From assembly GCA_964449455.1 (NCBI GenBank), contig CAYUYV010000003.1, positions 4,741-68,740 of the forward strand: a stretch of DNA of 64,000 bases, in the 5' to 3' direction. Every line of letters starts with the position of its first letter. Positions within the stretch are counted from its first letter, which is position 1. Position numbers and translations under genes: made by a program. The notes under the pieces were generated by a model. The model was not told where the DNA came from. It searched no databases and saw nothing but the letters and a program-made list of their open reading frames with translations. Shown here piece after piece: positions 52,608 through 61,161 of this stretch. The stretch is from CAYUYV01 sp964449455 (GTDB lineage Bacteria > Pseudomonadota > Alphaproteobacteria > JAJFIK01).

Positions 52608-52855
52608 GGGGCGGGGGCTCCTTCGGCGCGAGGCGCTTGCGGCCAATTGGCGAAAGCTTTGGCGCAGTTAAACCCCGCGCGCCACATTCGCAAGTGCAGC
52701 GAAATGAATGTTTCTTGACGGATGGTCTTTCGGTCTGGGGCCAAATGCCGCTCAGCGCTGGCCATTAAGGGGCTTCACGCGTAGATTGGCGGAATGAACA
52801 GACCGCGAACGCGAGAGCGTTTTCTTGAGATTGTCCATGGGAGTGCGCGCCGGAC

Positions 52856-53914
52856 ATGCTTGATCAACGTCTGACCACCGCAACGGTTCTTGAAGAGGAT
52901 TCTGGGGAGACAAGCCTCAGGCCCCTTGCCCTTGGTGATTTTATCGGCCAGCCGGTGGCGCGGAAAAATCTTGCCGTGTTCATCGAGGCGGCGAAGGGCA
53001 GGGGGGAGGCCCTTGATCATGTGCTGCTTTCCGGGCCGCCGGGCCTTGGCAAGACCACCCTGGCGCAAATCGTGGCACGCGAGCTTGGGGTCAATTTCCG
53101 CGCGACCTCGGGGCCGGTGATCGCAAAAGCCGGGGATCTGGCCGCCATGCTGACCAATCTCCAGCCCAGTGATGTTCTGTTCATTGATGAAATCCACCGG
53201 CTCAATCCGGCCGTGGAGGAAATTCTTTACCCGGCCATGGAGGATTTCCAGCTCGACCTCATCATCGGCGAGGGGCCGGCGGCCCGGTCCGTGAAAATCG
53301 ATCTGGCGCCTTTCACGCTGGTGGCCGCAACGACTCGCATGGGGCTCTTGTCCACGCCGCTGCGGGACCGCTTCGGCATCCCCATTCGGCTTGAATTTTA
53401 CTCCGTGGAGGATTTGACCCGGATCGTGGAGCGTGGTGCCCGGGTGCTTAGCGTCGCCATTGATGGGGACGGCGCGCTGGAAATCGCCCGCCGGGCCCGG
53501 GGCACGCCGCGCATCGCGGGGCGTCTGCTCCGCCGTGTACGGGATTTCGCCGATCATGGCGGCGCGCCGGCCATTACCGCGCCCGTGGCCGATGAGGCTT
53601 TGACCCGCCTCGATGTGGATCAAAGGGGCTTTGACGGGCTCGACCACCGTTACTTGCGCACAATCGCGGTTCATTTCGAGGGCGGTCCTGTGGGGATCGA
53701 AACCGTCGCGGCCGCCCTGTCCGAACCGAAAGATGCGCTTGAGGATATTGTCGAGCCCTATTTGATCCAGCAGGGTTTCGTGAAGCGCACGCCGCGGGGC
53801 CGGGTGCTGATGCCCATTGCTTTCACCCATCTTGGGTTGACGCCGCCCCTGCTGGAGCCTGAGCCCATGGACCTTTTCACAGGGCTCAACGGCGCGGCGT
53901 CCGATTCGGAGTGA
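52856..53914 (+). CDS. ruvB: Holliday junction branch migration helicase RuvB
   Basis: A 352-aa AAA+ motor that, with RuvA, drives branch migration of Holliday junctions. Walker A is GPPGLGKTT, Walker B LFIDEIHR, sensor 1 AATTR, and the C-terminal winged helix ends QQGFVKRTPRGRVLMPIAF. ATG 52856 is the start; the ribosome-binding site is weak (GGGAG 14 bases upstream). ruvC and ruvA, which usually precede it, are missing: the RND adaptor lies 250 bp upstream on the other strand. Confidence 0.97.
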   Translation: MLDQRLTTATVLEEDSGETSLRPLALGDFIGQPVARKNLAVFIEAAKGRGEALDHVLLSGPPGLGKTTLAQIVARELGVNFRATSGPVIAKAGDLAAMLTNLQPSDVLFIDEIHRLNPAVEEILYPAMEDFQLDLIIGEGPAARSVKIDLAPFTLVAATTRMGLLSTPLRDRFGIPIRLEFYSVEDLTRIVERGARVLSVAIDGDGALEIARRARGTPRIAGRLLRRVRDFADHGGAPAITAPVADEALTRLDVDQRGFDGLDHRYLRTIAVHFEGGPVGIETVAAALSEPKDALEDIVEPYLIQQGFVKRTPRGRVLMPIAFTHLGLTPPLLEPEPMDLFTGLNGAASDSE

Positions 53915-53934
53915 AACAAGGGGGGCAGCGGCCC

Positions 53935-54417
53935 ATGACGGACCATCGGGACATGGCAGGGCACGGATTGCCGCCTGGAGGCGCTTTTTTCGGCACGCGC
54001 CACCTGCTTCCCGTGCGGATCTATTATGAGGACACGGACTTTTCCGGCGTCGTTTATCATGCGAACTACTTGCGCTTCTTAGAGCGCGGGCGCAGCGACT
54101 GCCTGCGTCTGGCCGGTGTTCACCATGCGGAGCTTTGGGCCCGGCCGGAGCCGCTGGCATTCACGATCCGGCGGATCGACATGACCTTTCATCAGCCGGC
54201 ACGAATCGACGACTCTCTTATCGTGACAACGCAGTTCACCAGAGCCTCGGGCGCGCGGATCGAGGCTGTGCAGTGGATCACGCGGGACACGAAGGTGATT
54301 TTCCAGGCGGGCGTTTTTGCGGCCTGCATCAATGGGGAAGGCCGCCCCCGGCGAATCCCGTCCGATGTGGCATCAAACATGGCGCCGTATCTGGCCGAGG
54401 GCGAGCCTGAGGGCTGA
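53935..54417 (+). CDS. ybgC: Tol-Pal-associated acyl-CoA thioesterase YbgC
   Basis: A 160-aa 4-hydroxybenzoyl-CoA thioesterase-type hotdog protein that conventionally starts the tol-pal cluster. The active-site block is YYEDTDFSGVVYHANYLRFL with the catalytic Asp. ATG 53935 is preferred because GGGGGG precedes it; GTG 53911, overlapping the ruvB stop, is an alternative that adds eight residues. Homologs hydrolyse acyl-CoA or acyl-ACP and may influence phospholipid metabolism. Confidence 0.93.
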   Translation: MTDHRDMAGHGLPPGGAFFGTRHLLPVRIYYEDTDFSGVVYHANYLRFLERGRSDCLRLAGVHHAELWARPEPLAFTIRRIDMTFHQPARIDDSLIVTTQFTRASGARIEAVQWITRDTKVIFQAGVFAACINGEGRPRRIPSDVASNMAPYLAEGEPEG

Positions 54418-54816
54418 AAAACTGTGAGGTTTTAGAAGGGGGTGGGCCGATCCGGTGGCCAGGCCCTGCAAGCCGCAGTTTGGTCATAAAGATCTCAAAA
54501 TCTCGTCACGTTGGGGCAGGGGGACGACCGCGCGATCCCTTTCTTCCGCCACCGCTTTGCCCATCTGGGTCCACAAAGCACTGGTCTTGAATAGGCTTAA
54601 GGTCGAGCCGGCATCCTGGCGGCGGCGGCTGCAGCTTCGGTCCTGGCCTTACGCCGTCGCCTGCGCTTTTGCGCATCTGAGGTGTGGGCCATGGGGACCA
54701 GATGATGGACCAGGACGTGAGGATGGCACTAAGCGGCGCGGTTTAATTCGGCGCAGGCTTCGAACCCTGCCATCATGCCGGCCGACGGCGAATCCTGAAG
54801 ACGAAAGAGGCTTTCC
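54418..54816. other. Noncoding region upstream of tolQ
   Basis: This 399-bp stretch between ybgC and tolQ holds no ORF I can support on either strand. It is unusually long for this operon and probably contains a tolQ promoter, but I cannot point to clear -35/-10 boxes. Confidence 0.5.
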
Positions 54817-55518
54817 ATGCCGGATCTTGAATTTTCCATCTGGGCCTTGTTCCTGCGAGCCGACATCGTGGTCAAGCTGGTCATTATCGGCCTGGTGATG
54901 GCATCGATCTGGAGTTGGGCGATCATTCTGGAAAAGGCATTTCGCCTGCGCCGCCTGGCCCGCGCCGCCGACAAGTTCGAAGATGTGTTCTGGTCAGGCA
55001 CGCCCCTTGAGGATCTGGTGCAGCAGATTGGTGGACGGTCCGCGACGCCGATCGAACAGGTCTTCACCGCCGCGATGCGGGAATGGCGCCGGTCCACGGA
55101 AAAAGGGCCGCTTTATTCTGGCCTTCAGGAGCGCATCGATCGGGTCATGAATGTGACCATCAGTCGGGAGTTGGGCCGTGTGGAGAGCCAGCTTGGCTTT
55201 CTGGCCACTGTAGGGTCAACGGCCCCCTTTGTGGGCTTGTTCGGCACCGTTTGGGGCATCATGAACACCCTTCAATCCATCGGCATGAACAAGGCAACGA
55301 CCCTTGCCGTGGTCGCGCCCGGCATTGCAGAAGCACTTTTCGCGACGGCCCTTGGCCTTCTCGCTGCCATCCCGGCTGTCGTTGCTTACAACCGCTTTGC
55401 GAGCCAGGTCGGCCGCTATGGCAGCCGCCTTGAAGGCTTCGCCGATGAGTTTGCCGCCATCTTGTCTCGGCAGGTTGATGAGCGGACCCGGAGCGATCTC
55501 GGCGAACGGGGGCAATAA
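54817..55518 (+). CDS. tolQ: Tol-Pal system inner membrane protein TolQ
   Basis: A 233-aa proton-channel subunit of the Tol-Pal system, homologous to ExbB/MotA. Three helices are present: about 18-40 (VVKLVIIGLVMASIWSWAII), about 128-155 (GFLATVGSTAPFVGLFGTVW) and about 165-190. The family signature GSTAPFVGLFGTVWGIM is intact. With TolR it energises TolA to keep the outer membrane attached during division. ATG 54817 has AAAGAGG upstream; its TAA overlaps the tolR ATG (TAATG). Confidence 0.96.
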   Translation: MPDLEFSIWALFLRADIVVKLVIIGLVMASIWSWAIILEKAFRLRRLARAADKFEDVFWSGTPLEDLVQQIGGRSATPIEQVFTAAMREWRRSTEKGPLYSGLQERIDRVMNVTISRELGRVESQLGFLATVGSTAPFVGLFGTVWGIMNTLQSIGMNKATTLAVVAPGIAEALFATALGLLAAIPAVVAYNRFASQVGRYGSRLEGFADEFAAILSRQVDERTRSDLGERGQ

Positions 55519-55967
55519 TGGCGGGAATGCAGGCCACAGGGACTGGGGCTGCAAGGCGCGGTGGGCGTCGGCCCCGGCGCTTCCAGCCCATGAGTGAAAT
55601 CAACGTCACACCATTCGTGGACGTCATGATGGTGCTCCTGGTGATCTTCATGGTGACGGCGCCGCTGCTCACGGTGGGGGTGCCCGTTGATCTGCCGGAA
55701 ACGGCGGCAGGGCCCCTAACCGGGTCGGATGAACCCCTGTCGGTGAGCGTCACGGCCGACTCGCGCATTTTTGTGCAGGATACGGAAATTCCGCTTGAGG
55801 CCCTTGTGCCGAAGCTCAACCAGATCACGCGCAACAATCCGGATGTGCGAATTTTTCTGCGTGCTGACAAAACTGTGGACTATGGGAACTTCATGGTCGT
55901 GCTGGGCACGCTGAATGCCGCGGGCTTCAACCGGGTCGGCCTTGTTGGGGAAACGCCCGGGCCATGA
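55518..55967 (+). CDS. tolR: Tol-Pal system protein TolR
   Basis: A 149-aa single-helix partner of TolQ (ExbD family). The membrane segment VTPFVDVMMVLLVIFMVTAP contains the essential proton-binding Asp (FVDVMM). A basic N-terminus (ARRGGRRPRR) stays in the cytoplasm, and a peptidoglycan-binding-type periplasmic domain follows. The start overlaps tolQ by one base. Confidence 0.96.
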   Translation: MAGMQATGTGAARRGGRRPRRFQPMSEINVTPFVDVMMVLLVIFMVTAPLLTVGVPVDLPETAAGPLTGSDEPLSVSVTADSRIFVQDTEIPLEALVPKLNQITRNNPDVRIFLRADKTVDYGNFMVVLGTLNAAGFNRVGLVGETPGP

Positions 55968-56089
55968 CGCTCGCGCGCAGTGGCCTTCGGATGGCACACA
56001 AGACCATGTCTGGGGCATTGGGGCTCGTGACACGGGCAAGCGCCTTTCGCGCGCCGGCTGATCATGCGGCAACAGGGATAAGGAAGTAG

Positions 56090-57211
56090 ATGCGGACTGC
56101 CGTTGCCATATCCGCCCTGATGCATGCCGGCGTTCTGGCCCTTGGCTTTGTCGCCTTGCCGGCGTCCAAGAGCACGCCAGTGGACGTGCCTGCTGTCCTC
56201 AATGTCGAATATGTCACGATCGGTGATGAGACCAATATTCGGCCGCTGATTGGGCAGGATGCGGAGCAAGCTGTGGAAGCCTCAGCGCCTGAGCGGCGCC
56301 CGGCCGCCCAGCCGGTGGCCCGTCCCCCCCGGCCGCTCCCCCAGACCCGGCCAATCCCCCAGACCCGGCCAATCCCCCAGACCCAGCCAGTCCCCCAGAC
56401 CCAGCCCGCGCCGCAAAATCCGGCTCCCACTCCTGTAGCCCGCACCGAACCGGAGCCGGCGCCCCGTCCAGTGCCCCAACCGGACCCGGAGCCGCAGGCT
56501 GAGACCACTGCCGAGCTGGTTGCGCCGGAACCGGTCACCGAGCCAACAGCTGAGCCGCAAGCCGCGTCATCAGACCCTGCGCCGGAGCCTGAGACTTCGC
56601 CCACGCCCTTGCCAGAACCGGAGAAATCAGTAGTCGAAGCCGTTGCGGAGGCCGAGGCGACCCCTGCGCCGCAGACGCCCGCCCCGGCGCCGAAAGTTAT
56701 GCCACGGCCCTTCCAGACTGCCCAAAGCGCTGAGCCCCAGAATGCGGAACCGGAGACGGATGATTTCTTCGCCCAGACGGCCGCGCTTCTGGACAAGCAT
56801 CCGGATGCGGAAAAAGAGCGCGTGTTCCATCGGCCTTCGGAGACGCCTGAGGGGGAAACAGCCGATCGCTCACGCGCGGCCGCCGGCCTTCAGACCGGGC
56901 TGACCCTTAATGAAACCGATGCCATCAAGGCGCAGCTCAAGCGCTGCTGGTCACCCCCGACCGGTGCGCCGAATGCCGAAGAGCTGATCGTGACCTTGCG
57001 GGTGAGCTTCAACCCGGACGGGTCGGTGGCCGGTGTTCCACGGGTCGTGAATTCCTGGCTGTCCCAAGCGGATGGCTATATGCGTGCGGCCACGGATCGC
57101 GCCATCCGAGCCGTGCTCCAGTGTCAGCCATTCCAGCTGCCCGTGGAGCGATACAACAATTGGCGTCTGGTGGATCTCGAGTTTGATCCGCGTTTTCTGC
57201 TTGGGAATTGA
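56090..57211 (+). CDS. tolA: Tol-Pal system protein TolA
   Basis: A 373-aa protein with an N-terminal membrane anchor (AVAISALMHAGVLALGFVAL, with the conserved Ser-His contact to TolQR), a long Pro/Glu/Ala-rich periplasmic linker in place of the E. coli helical domain, and a C-terminal TolA/TonB-like domain (about 285-370) with its conserved Cys pair (LKRCWSPP and VLQCQPFQ). The linker contains a PQTRPI/PQTQPV repeat. ATG 56090 has AAGGAAG upstream. It is 122 bp downstream of tolR. Confidence 0.92.
   Translation: MRTAVAISALMHAGVLALGFVALPASKSTPVDVPAVLNVEYVTIGDETNIRPLIGQDAEQAVEASAPERRPAAQPVARPPRPLPQTRPIPQTRPIPQTQPVPQTQPAPQNPAPTPVARTEPEPAPRPVPQPDPEPQAETTAELVAPEPVTEPTAEPQAASSDPAPEPETSPTPLPEPEKSVVEAVAEAEATPAPQTPAPAPKVMPRPFQTAQSAEPQNAEPETDDFFAQTAALLDKHPDAEKERVFHRPSETPEGETADRSRAAAGLQTGLTLNETDAIKAQLKRCWSPPTGAPNAEELIVTLRVSFNPDGSVAGVPRVVNSWLSQADGYMRAATDRAIRAVLQCQPFQLPVERYNNWRLVDLEFDPRFLLGN
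56337..56405. repeat. 18-bp tandem repeat in tolA linker
   Basis: About four copies of CCCCCAGACCCGGCCAAT encode PQTRPI, PQTRPI, PQTQPV, PQTQPA. The unit keeps the frame, and copy number would change the length of the periplasmic arm. Confidence 0.9.
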
Positions 57212-57266
57212 GGGGCTGTCCCGGCAAGTGACGGGCCCCGCAGGCGTTGACGACAAGGAGAGGACA

Positions 57267-58676
57267 GTGAGGTACGGTTCGAGTCTCCGGCGTAAAGGGC
57301 ATGATGACAGGGGCCAGGCCATGCGCCTTGTGTGCGCTGTCTTCTTGGCCCTGATGGTGTGTGTGTCCGTACTGACGGACTTCGCGCATGCCCAGGATGA
57401 CTATGCTCCGCCGCGCATCACCATAACGGACGGGACCGTGGAGCCCATGCCGATCGCGGTGGCCCCGTTTATTGATACCATGGGCGCCGGGCGCGGCTAT
57501 GGCCGCGACATTGCCGGCGTCATTCGGAACAATCTCAAGCGCTCCGGCCTCTTCGATCCCATTGATGAAGCTGCCTTTATCGAGCAGATCGGCTCATTTG
57601 ACCGCCGGCCGCGCTTCGGTGACTGGCGGCTGATCAATGCCGAGGTACTGGTCACAGGTCAGGTTCTGCCGCTCACGGATGGTCGCCTCAAAGTCAAGTT
57701 CCTGTTGTGGGATGTCTTTTCCGAACGGGACATGGTGGGTTTTGAATTCTCCATCTCGCCCGACAGCTGGCGCCGTGTCGCGCATATGATCTCCGATGAC
57801 ATTTACCAGGCGCTGACCGGTGAAGAGGGCTATTTTGACACGCGGATTGTGTTCATCGCTGAGTCCGGTCCCAAGGTGGACCGGCGCAAGCGGCTTGCCA
57901 TCATGGATCAGGACGGGGCCAATCCCCTTTACCTGACGACTGGCGAGTCTCTGGTCCTCACACCGCGCTTCAGCCCGACCCAGCAGCAGGTCGTCTATAT
58001 GTCCTATGCGGGCTCGCGGCCGCGGGTCTATCTTCTCGACATTGAAAGCGGGCAACAGGAAGTGGTGGGTGATTTTCCCGGCATGACCTTCGCGCCGCGC
58101 TTTTCGCCCACGGGGCGCAGCGTCATTATGAGCCTGGAGCGGGATGGCAACACCGACATTTATGACATGGACTTGCAGACCAGGGTCACGCGCCGGCTGA
58201 CGTCCCATCCTGGAATCGATGTGTCCCCCTCTTATTCACCGGACGGACAAAGGGTGACCTTCGACTCAGACCGCAGCGGCGCGCAACAGGTCTATGTGAT
58301 GAATGCGGATGGCAGTGGGCCACGGCGTATCAGCTTTGGTGACGGGCGGTATATGACCCCGGTGTGGTCTCCGCGCGGCGATTTGATCGCCTTCACCAAG
58401 AGTCTGAAGGGGCGTTTTTATATCGGTGTGATGAGCACGGACGGCAGTGGTGAGCGTCTCTTGACGGAAAGCTTTCTCGATGAAGCGCCCACCTGGTCGC
58501 CCAATGGCCGGGTTCTGATGTTTTTCCGCCAGACACCGACCCGTTCTGATGGCTCCGGCGGGTCGATCCGTCTGTGGTCCGTGGATTTGACGGGATATAA
58601 TGAGCGCCCCGTGCCGACCTATGGTGATGCGTCAGACCCGGCATGGTCACCGCTTCTCTCCGCGCCCAGATTTTAG
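57267..58676 (+). CDS. tolB: Tol-Pal system beta-propeller protein TolB
   Basis: A 469-aa periplasmic protein that binds Pal and the TolA C-terminus. Signal peptide ends FAHAQDD. An N-terminal alpha/beta domain (IAVAPFIDTMGAGRGYGRDI) is followed by a six-bladed propeller of WD40-like TolB repeats (FSPTGRSVIMSLERDG, YSPDGQRVTFDSDRSG, WSPRGDLIAF). GTG 57267 is taken as the start because AAGGAG lies at 57255-57260; ATG 57321 would give a shorter signal peptide with no ribosome-binding site. Confidence 0.95.
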   Translation: MRYGSSLRRKGHDDRGQAMRLVCAVFLALMVCVSVLTDFAHAQDDYAPPRITITDGTVEPMPIAVAPFIDTMGAGRGYGRDIAGVIRNNLKRSGLFDPIDEAAFIEQIGSFDRRPRFGDWRLINAEVLVTGQVLPLTDGRLKVKFLLWDVFSERDMVGFEFSISPDSWRRVAHMISDDIYQALTGEEGYFDTRIVFIAESGPKVDRRKRLAIMDQDGANPLYLTTGESLVLTPRFSPTQQQVVYMSYAGSRPRVYLLDIESGQQEVVGDFPGMTFAPRFSPTGRSVIMSLERDGNTDIYDMDLQTRVTRRLTSHPGIDVSPSYSPDGQRVTFDSDRSGAQQVYVMNADGSGPRRISFGDGRYMTPVWSPRGDLIAFTKSLKGRFYIGVMSTDGSGERLLTESFLDEAPTWSPNGRVLMFFRQTPTRSDGSGGSIRLWSVDLTGYNERPVPTYGDASDPAWSPLLSAPRF

Positions 58677-58679
58677 AGC

Positions 58680-58793
58680 TTTTTTAAAAGCTTTCAGATC
58701 GAGAGAATGCTCTAGGGCCCTCACTTTGAGTGCTTTTCGGACGGGAAACCGTGTTCGACGTTTCCGAAAAAAGTGCCCTGGCTCTCCGCTTTG
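58680..58793. repeat. Palindromic intergenic sequence downstream of tolB
   Basis: AGCTTTTTTAAAAGCT directly after the tolB stop, an AGAGC...GCTCT pair around it, and an AAACCGTGTTCGACGTTTCC segment recall the dispersed element at 8576 and 31408, but match is partial. It may double as a terminator. The 321-bp spacer 58677-58997 holds no gene. Confidence 0.45.
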
Positions 58794-58997
58794 ATTGGGG
58801 CACGTAGCGAGGGCCGTTTGATGTTTGGGGCAAGGGATCTAAGGGACCCTTGCTTGAAGGGACTCAAGGCACCCTCTAATGTGCAATACATGACGGGTGC
58901 TGTTTCGCACTGTCGGCCGATGTGGTCCGTATGGAAACGGATAGAGGGATCATCGGCCGGATAGGCTGGATCGGACGTCGCGTTGATGGAGTGTCAG

Positions 58998-59564
58998 ATG
59001 GATCGAGCGATGGGTTTTATGTCGGAGCGGACTCTCACGGCCCGTAATGGGGTCGTCAAACTGGCCGCGGCCGTGCTTATGGTGTTGGCCGTTGCCGCCT
59101 GTGCGTCAAAAGACAACCAGACCGTCGCCACCAGCGGCCAAGCGGGTTTTGAGCAGGGGCCGGTCATCGCCCCTCAGGCCATGGGCCCGGCCGAAGGCAC
59201 GGAGGAGCACTTCCTTGTCAGTGTACAGAACCGGGTGTTCTTCGATACGGACCGGCATGACCTCAATGCCCGCGCCCGGGAAATCCTGGCCCAACAGGCC
59301 GCATGGCTCCAGCGATATCCATCCGTCTCCATCCTCGTGGAAGGGCATGCGGATGAGCGCGGCACGCGCGAGTATAACCTTGCCCTCGGTGCGCGCCGGG
59401 CGAATTCGGTGAAGGATTACCTGGTCGGTCTCGGTGTCTCGCCGCAACGGGTCCGCACGATCTCTTACGGTAAGGAGCGCCCCGAGGCGCCGGGATCGAA
59501 CAACGCCGCGTGGCGTTTGAACAGACGCAGTGTGACGGCGATCGCGAACAAACCCGGTGTTTGA
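58998..59564 (+). CDS. pal: Peptidoglycan-associated lipoprotein Pal
   Basis: A 188-aa outer-membrane lipoprotein with lipobox LAVAAC (VLAVAACASK) and a C-terminal OmpA-like peptidoglycan-binding domain (VFFDTDRHDLNARAREIL and EGHADERGTREYNLALGARR). It anchors the outer membrane to the wall and is the partner of TolB. ATG 58998 has GGAG 6 bases upstream and is preferred to TTG 58983 or ATG 58986. Confidence 0.96.
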   Translation: MDRAMGFMSERTLTARNGVVKLAAAVLMVLAVAACASKDNQTVATSGQAGFEQGPVIAPQAMGPAEGTEEHFLVSVQNRVFFDTDRHDLNARAREILAQQAAWLQRYPSVSILVEGHADERGTREYNLALGARRANSVKDYLVGLGVSPQRVRTISYGKERPEAPGSNNAAWRLNRRSVTAIANKPGV

Positions 59565-59602
59565 CCCGAGCGGCCCGACGGTCCCGGCCCGTGGCTGAAC
59601 CG

Positions 59603-59630
59603 TTTGGGCCAAACTGTTTTGGCCAAACTC
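59603..59630. repeat. 14-bp tandem duplication between pal and cpoB
   Basis: TTTGGGCCAAACTG is followed at once by TTTTGGCCAAACTC (12 of 14 identical). The 312-bp spacer 59565-59876 shows no gene. Confidence 0.65.
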
Positions 59631-59876
59631 TCCTGGCCGGGCACGACTCGTGGTTTTGTGAACAGGGAGGGGCGGAAAGCCTATTCCCTGTCGAAAAGAC
59701 CCATGGGAGACCCGTGATACCCATCTTCACGGACTTCCCACTCCGCCCCGTCTGTCCGCCAACACCATGGGCAACCTGCGTTTTGTGCCGGCCCTGGGCG
59801 TTTGAAATGGATGTGGCATAATGAAGGCGATGACGGGTATCCGCTGCGCGCAGAGCAAGTTGTGAGGGGGACGATC

Positions 59877-60986
59877 ATGGGTCATGAAACTGTGTCGACA
59901 CTAAAAATGAAGTTTGGAACCTGGCGCCGCGCCACGCGTCGCTTGCCCTTGGTTCTCGCCCTGTCCGCCGGGATTTTCTGGGGATTGACTGTTTCGACAG
60001 CCTCGCCCGCCGCAGCCCAGACCAGCGGTGAGCTTCTCGCTTTGCTTGAGCGCATCGAACGGCTGGAGCGGGAGCTCCTGGCCATGCGCACGGTGCTTGG
60101 ATCCCAAGACGGTCAGGCCGTCCCAGGTCAGGTCTCGCCATCCCAGCCTCCAGTATCGATGGTTCCTGGCGTATCGACCGATGCGGCGCCTGAAGGTGTG
60201 CCCGGGCAACCTGTCGCTGGCCCCCAGGGGTTGTTGCCCGGTGGACGGGCGTCGGCGGCCACGGTCGGGGATCCGGCTCTGGCCCGCGTCCTGGTGCGGG
60301 TGGATCAGCTTGAGTCCGAGCTGACACGCATGACCGGGGAGTTGGAGCGGCTCCAATACCGGTATGAGCGGTTGAACACGACCGTGAACCAACTGGCCCA
60401 GGGTGGGTTCCAGGCACCGGGCGCGCCGGTGGATGTGGCTGGAGCTGGCCAAGGGCGCGCCCCGGGGCAGCCCCAGTCCCTGGACGCCCAGCAGTCTGGG
60501 CAAATGCAGGGCCCTGCAGTCGGTGTTGACGGTCAGCCCCTGGCGCCGAACGCCGCCATGACGGCGCCGGGCGTCAATGACGGGCTTCCCCCGCTGAGCG
60601 GTGACGTGCGCCTCGACTATAAGACCGCGCTTGATCTTCTTTACACAGGCGAGTTTGCCGTCGCCGAGGCTGCCTTCCGCCGTTTCGTGGAAACCTATCC
60701 TGACTCAGATTTTCTGGGTGAGGCCCATTATTGGATCGGCGAGTCCTTCTTCGTGCGGGAACTCTACAAGCGCGCGAGCGAGTCCTATCTCCAGTCCGCC
60801 AGGGACTATCCCAAAAACACCAAGGCGGCCGACAGCCTTTTGAAGCTGGCATTCACCTTCAAGGCACTCGGTGAAGGCGATCAGGCGTGCAAGGCTCTCA
60901 GGCAGATTGTCGACAATTATCCCGATGCATCCGAGCCCATCAAACGCAGTGTGCGCAAAGCGCGCGCCGATTTCCTTTGCCGTTGA
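59877..60986 (+). CDS. cpoB: Tol-Pal system protein CpoB (YbgF)
   Basis: A 369-aa periplasmic protein that links Tol-Pal to septal peptidoglycan synthesis. Signal peptide ends SPAAAQ. Two coiled-coil segments (LLALLERIERLERELLAM and VDQLESELTRMTGELERL) are separated by Pro/Gly/Gln-rich linkers; E. coli has one. The C-terminus has three TPRs (ALDLLYTGEFAVAEAAFRRF, AHYWIGESFFVRELYKRASE, KLAFTFKALGEGDQACKALR). ATG 59877 has GAGGGGG upstream. Confidence 0.93.
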   Translation: MGHETVSTLKMKFGTWRRATRRLPLVLALSAGIFWGLTVSTASPAAAQTSGELLALLERIERLERELLAMRTVLGSQDGQAVPGQVSPSQPPVSMVPGVSTDAAPEGVPGQPVAGPQGLLPGGRASAATVGDPALARVLVRVDQLESELTRMTGELERLQYRYERLNTTVNQLAQGGFQAPGAPVDVAGAGQGRAPGQPQSLDAQQSGQMQGPAVGVDGQPLAPNAAMTAPGVNDGLPPLSGDVRLDYKTALDLLYTGEFAVAEAAFRRFVETYPDSDFLGEAHYWIGESFFVRELYKRASESYLQSARDYPKNTKAADSLLKLAFTFKALGEGDQACKALRQIVDNYPDASEPIKRSVRKARADFLCR

Positions 60987-61161
60987 GGCGCTTACGGATT
61001 CGGTCTGTGGATTTACCCGCCAATGTAGCAGGCTCAGCTTGTGCTCGCCTTTCCATCGTGCTTTCTACGTTGCTTAATGGTTGGAGAGGCGGCGGCGAAA
61101 TTCCGAAAAGGACCGCGATTGGCGCGTGTCCTATGGTCCGCCATTTGCTTGAGGTGGATCG

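Noticed and set aside
52775..54160. Long minus-strand open frame of 461 codons opposite ruvB and ybgC
   Set aside because: It covers two well-recognised plus-strand genes and shows no family signature of its own.
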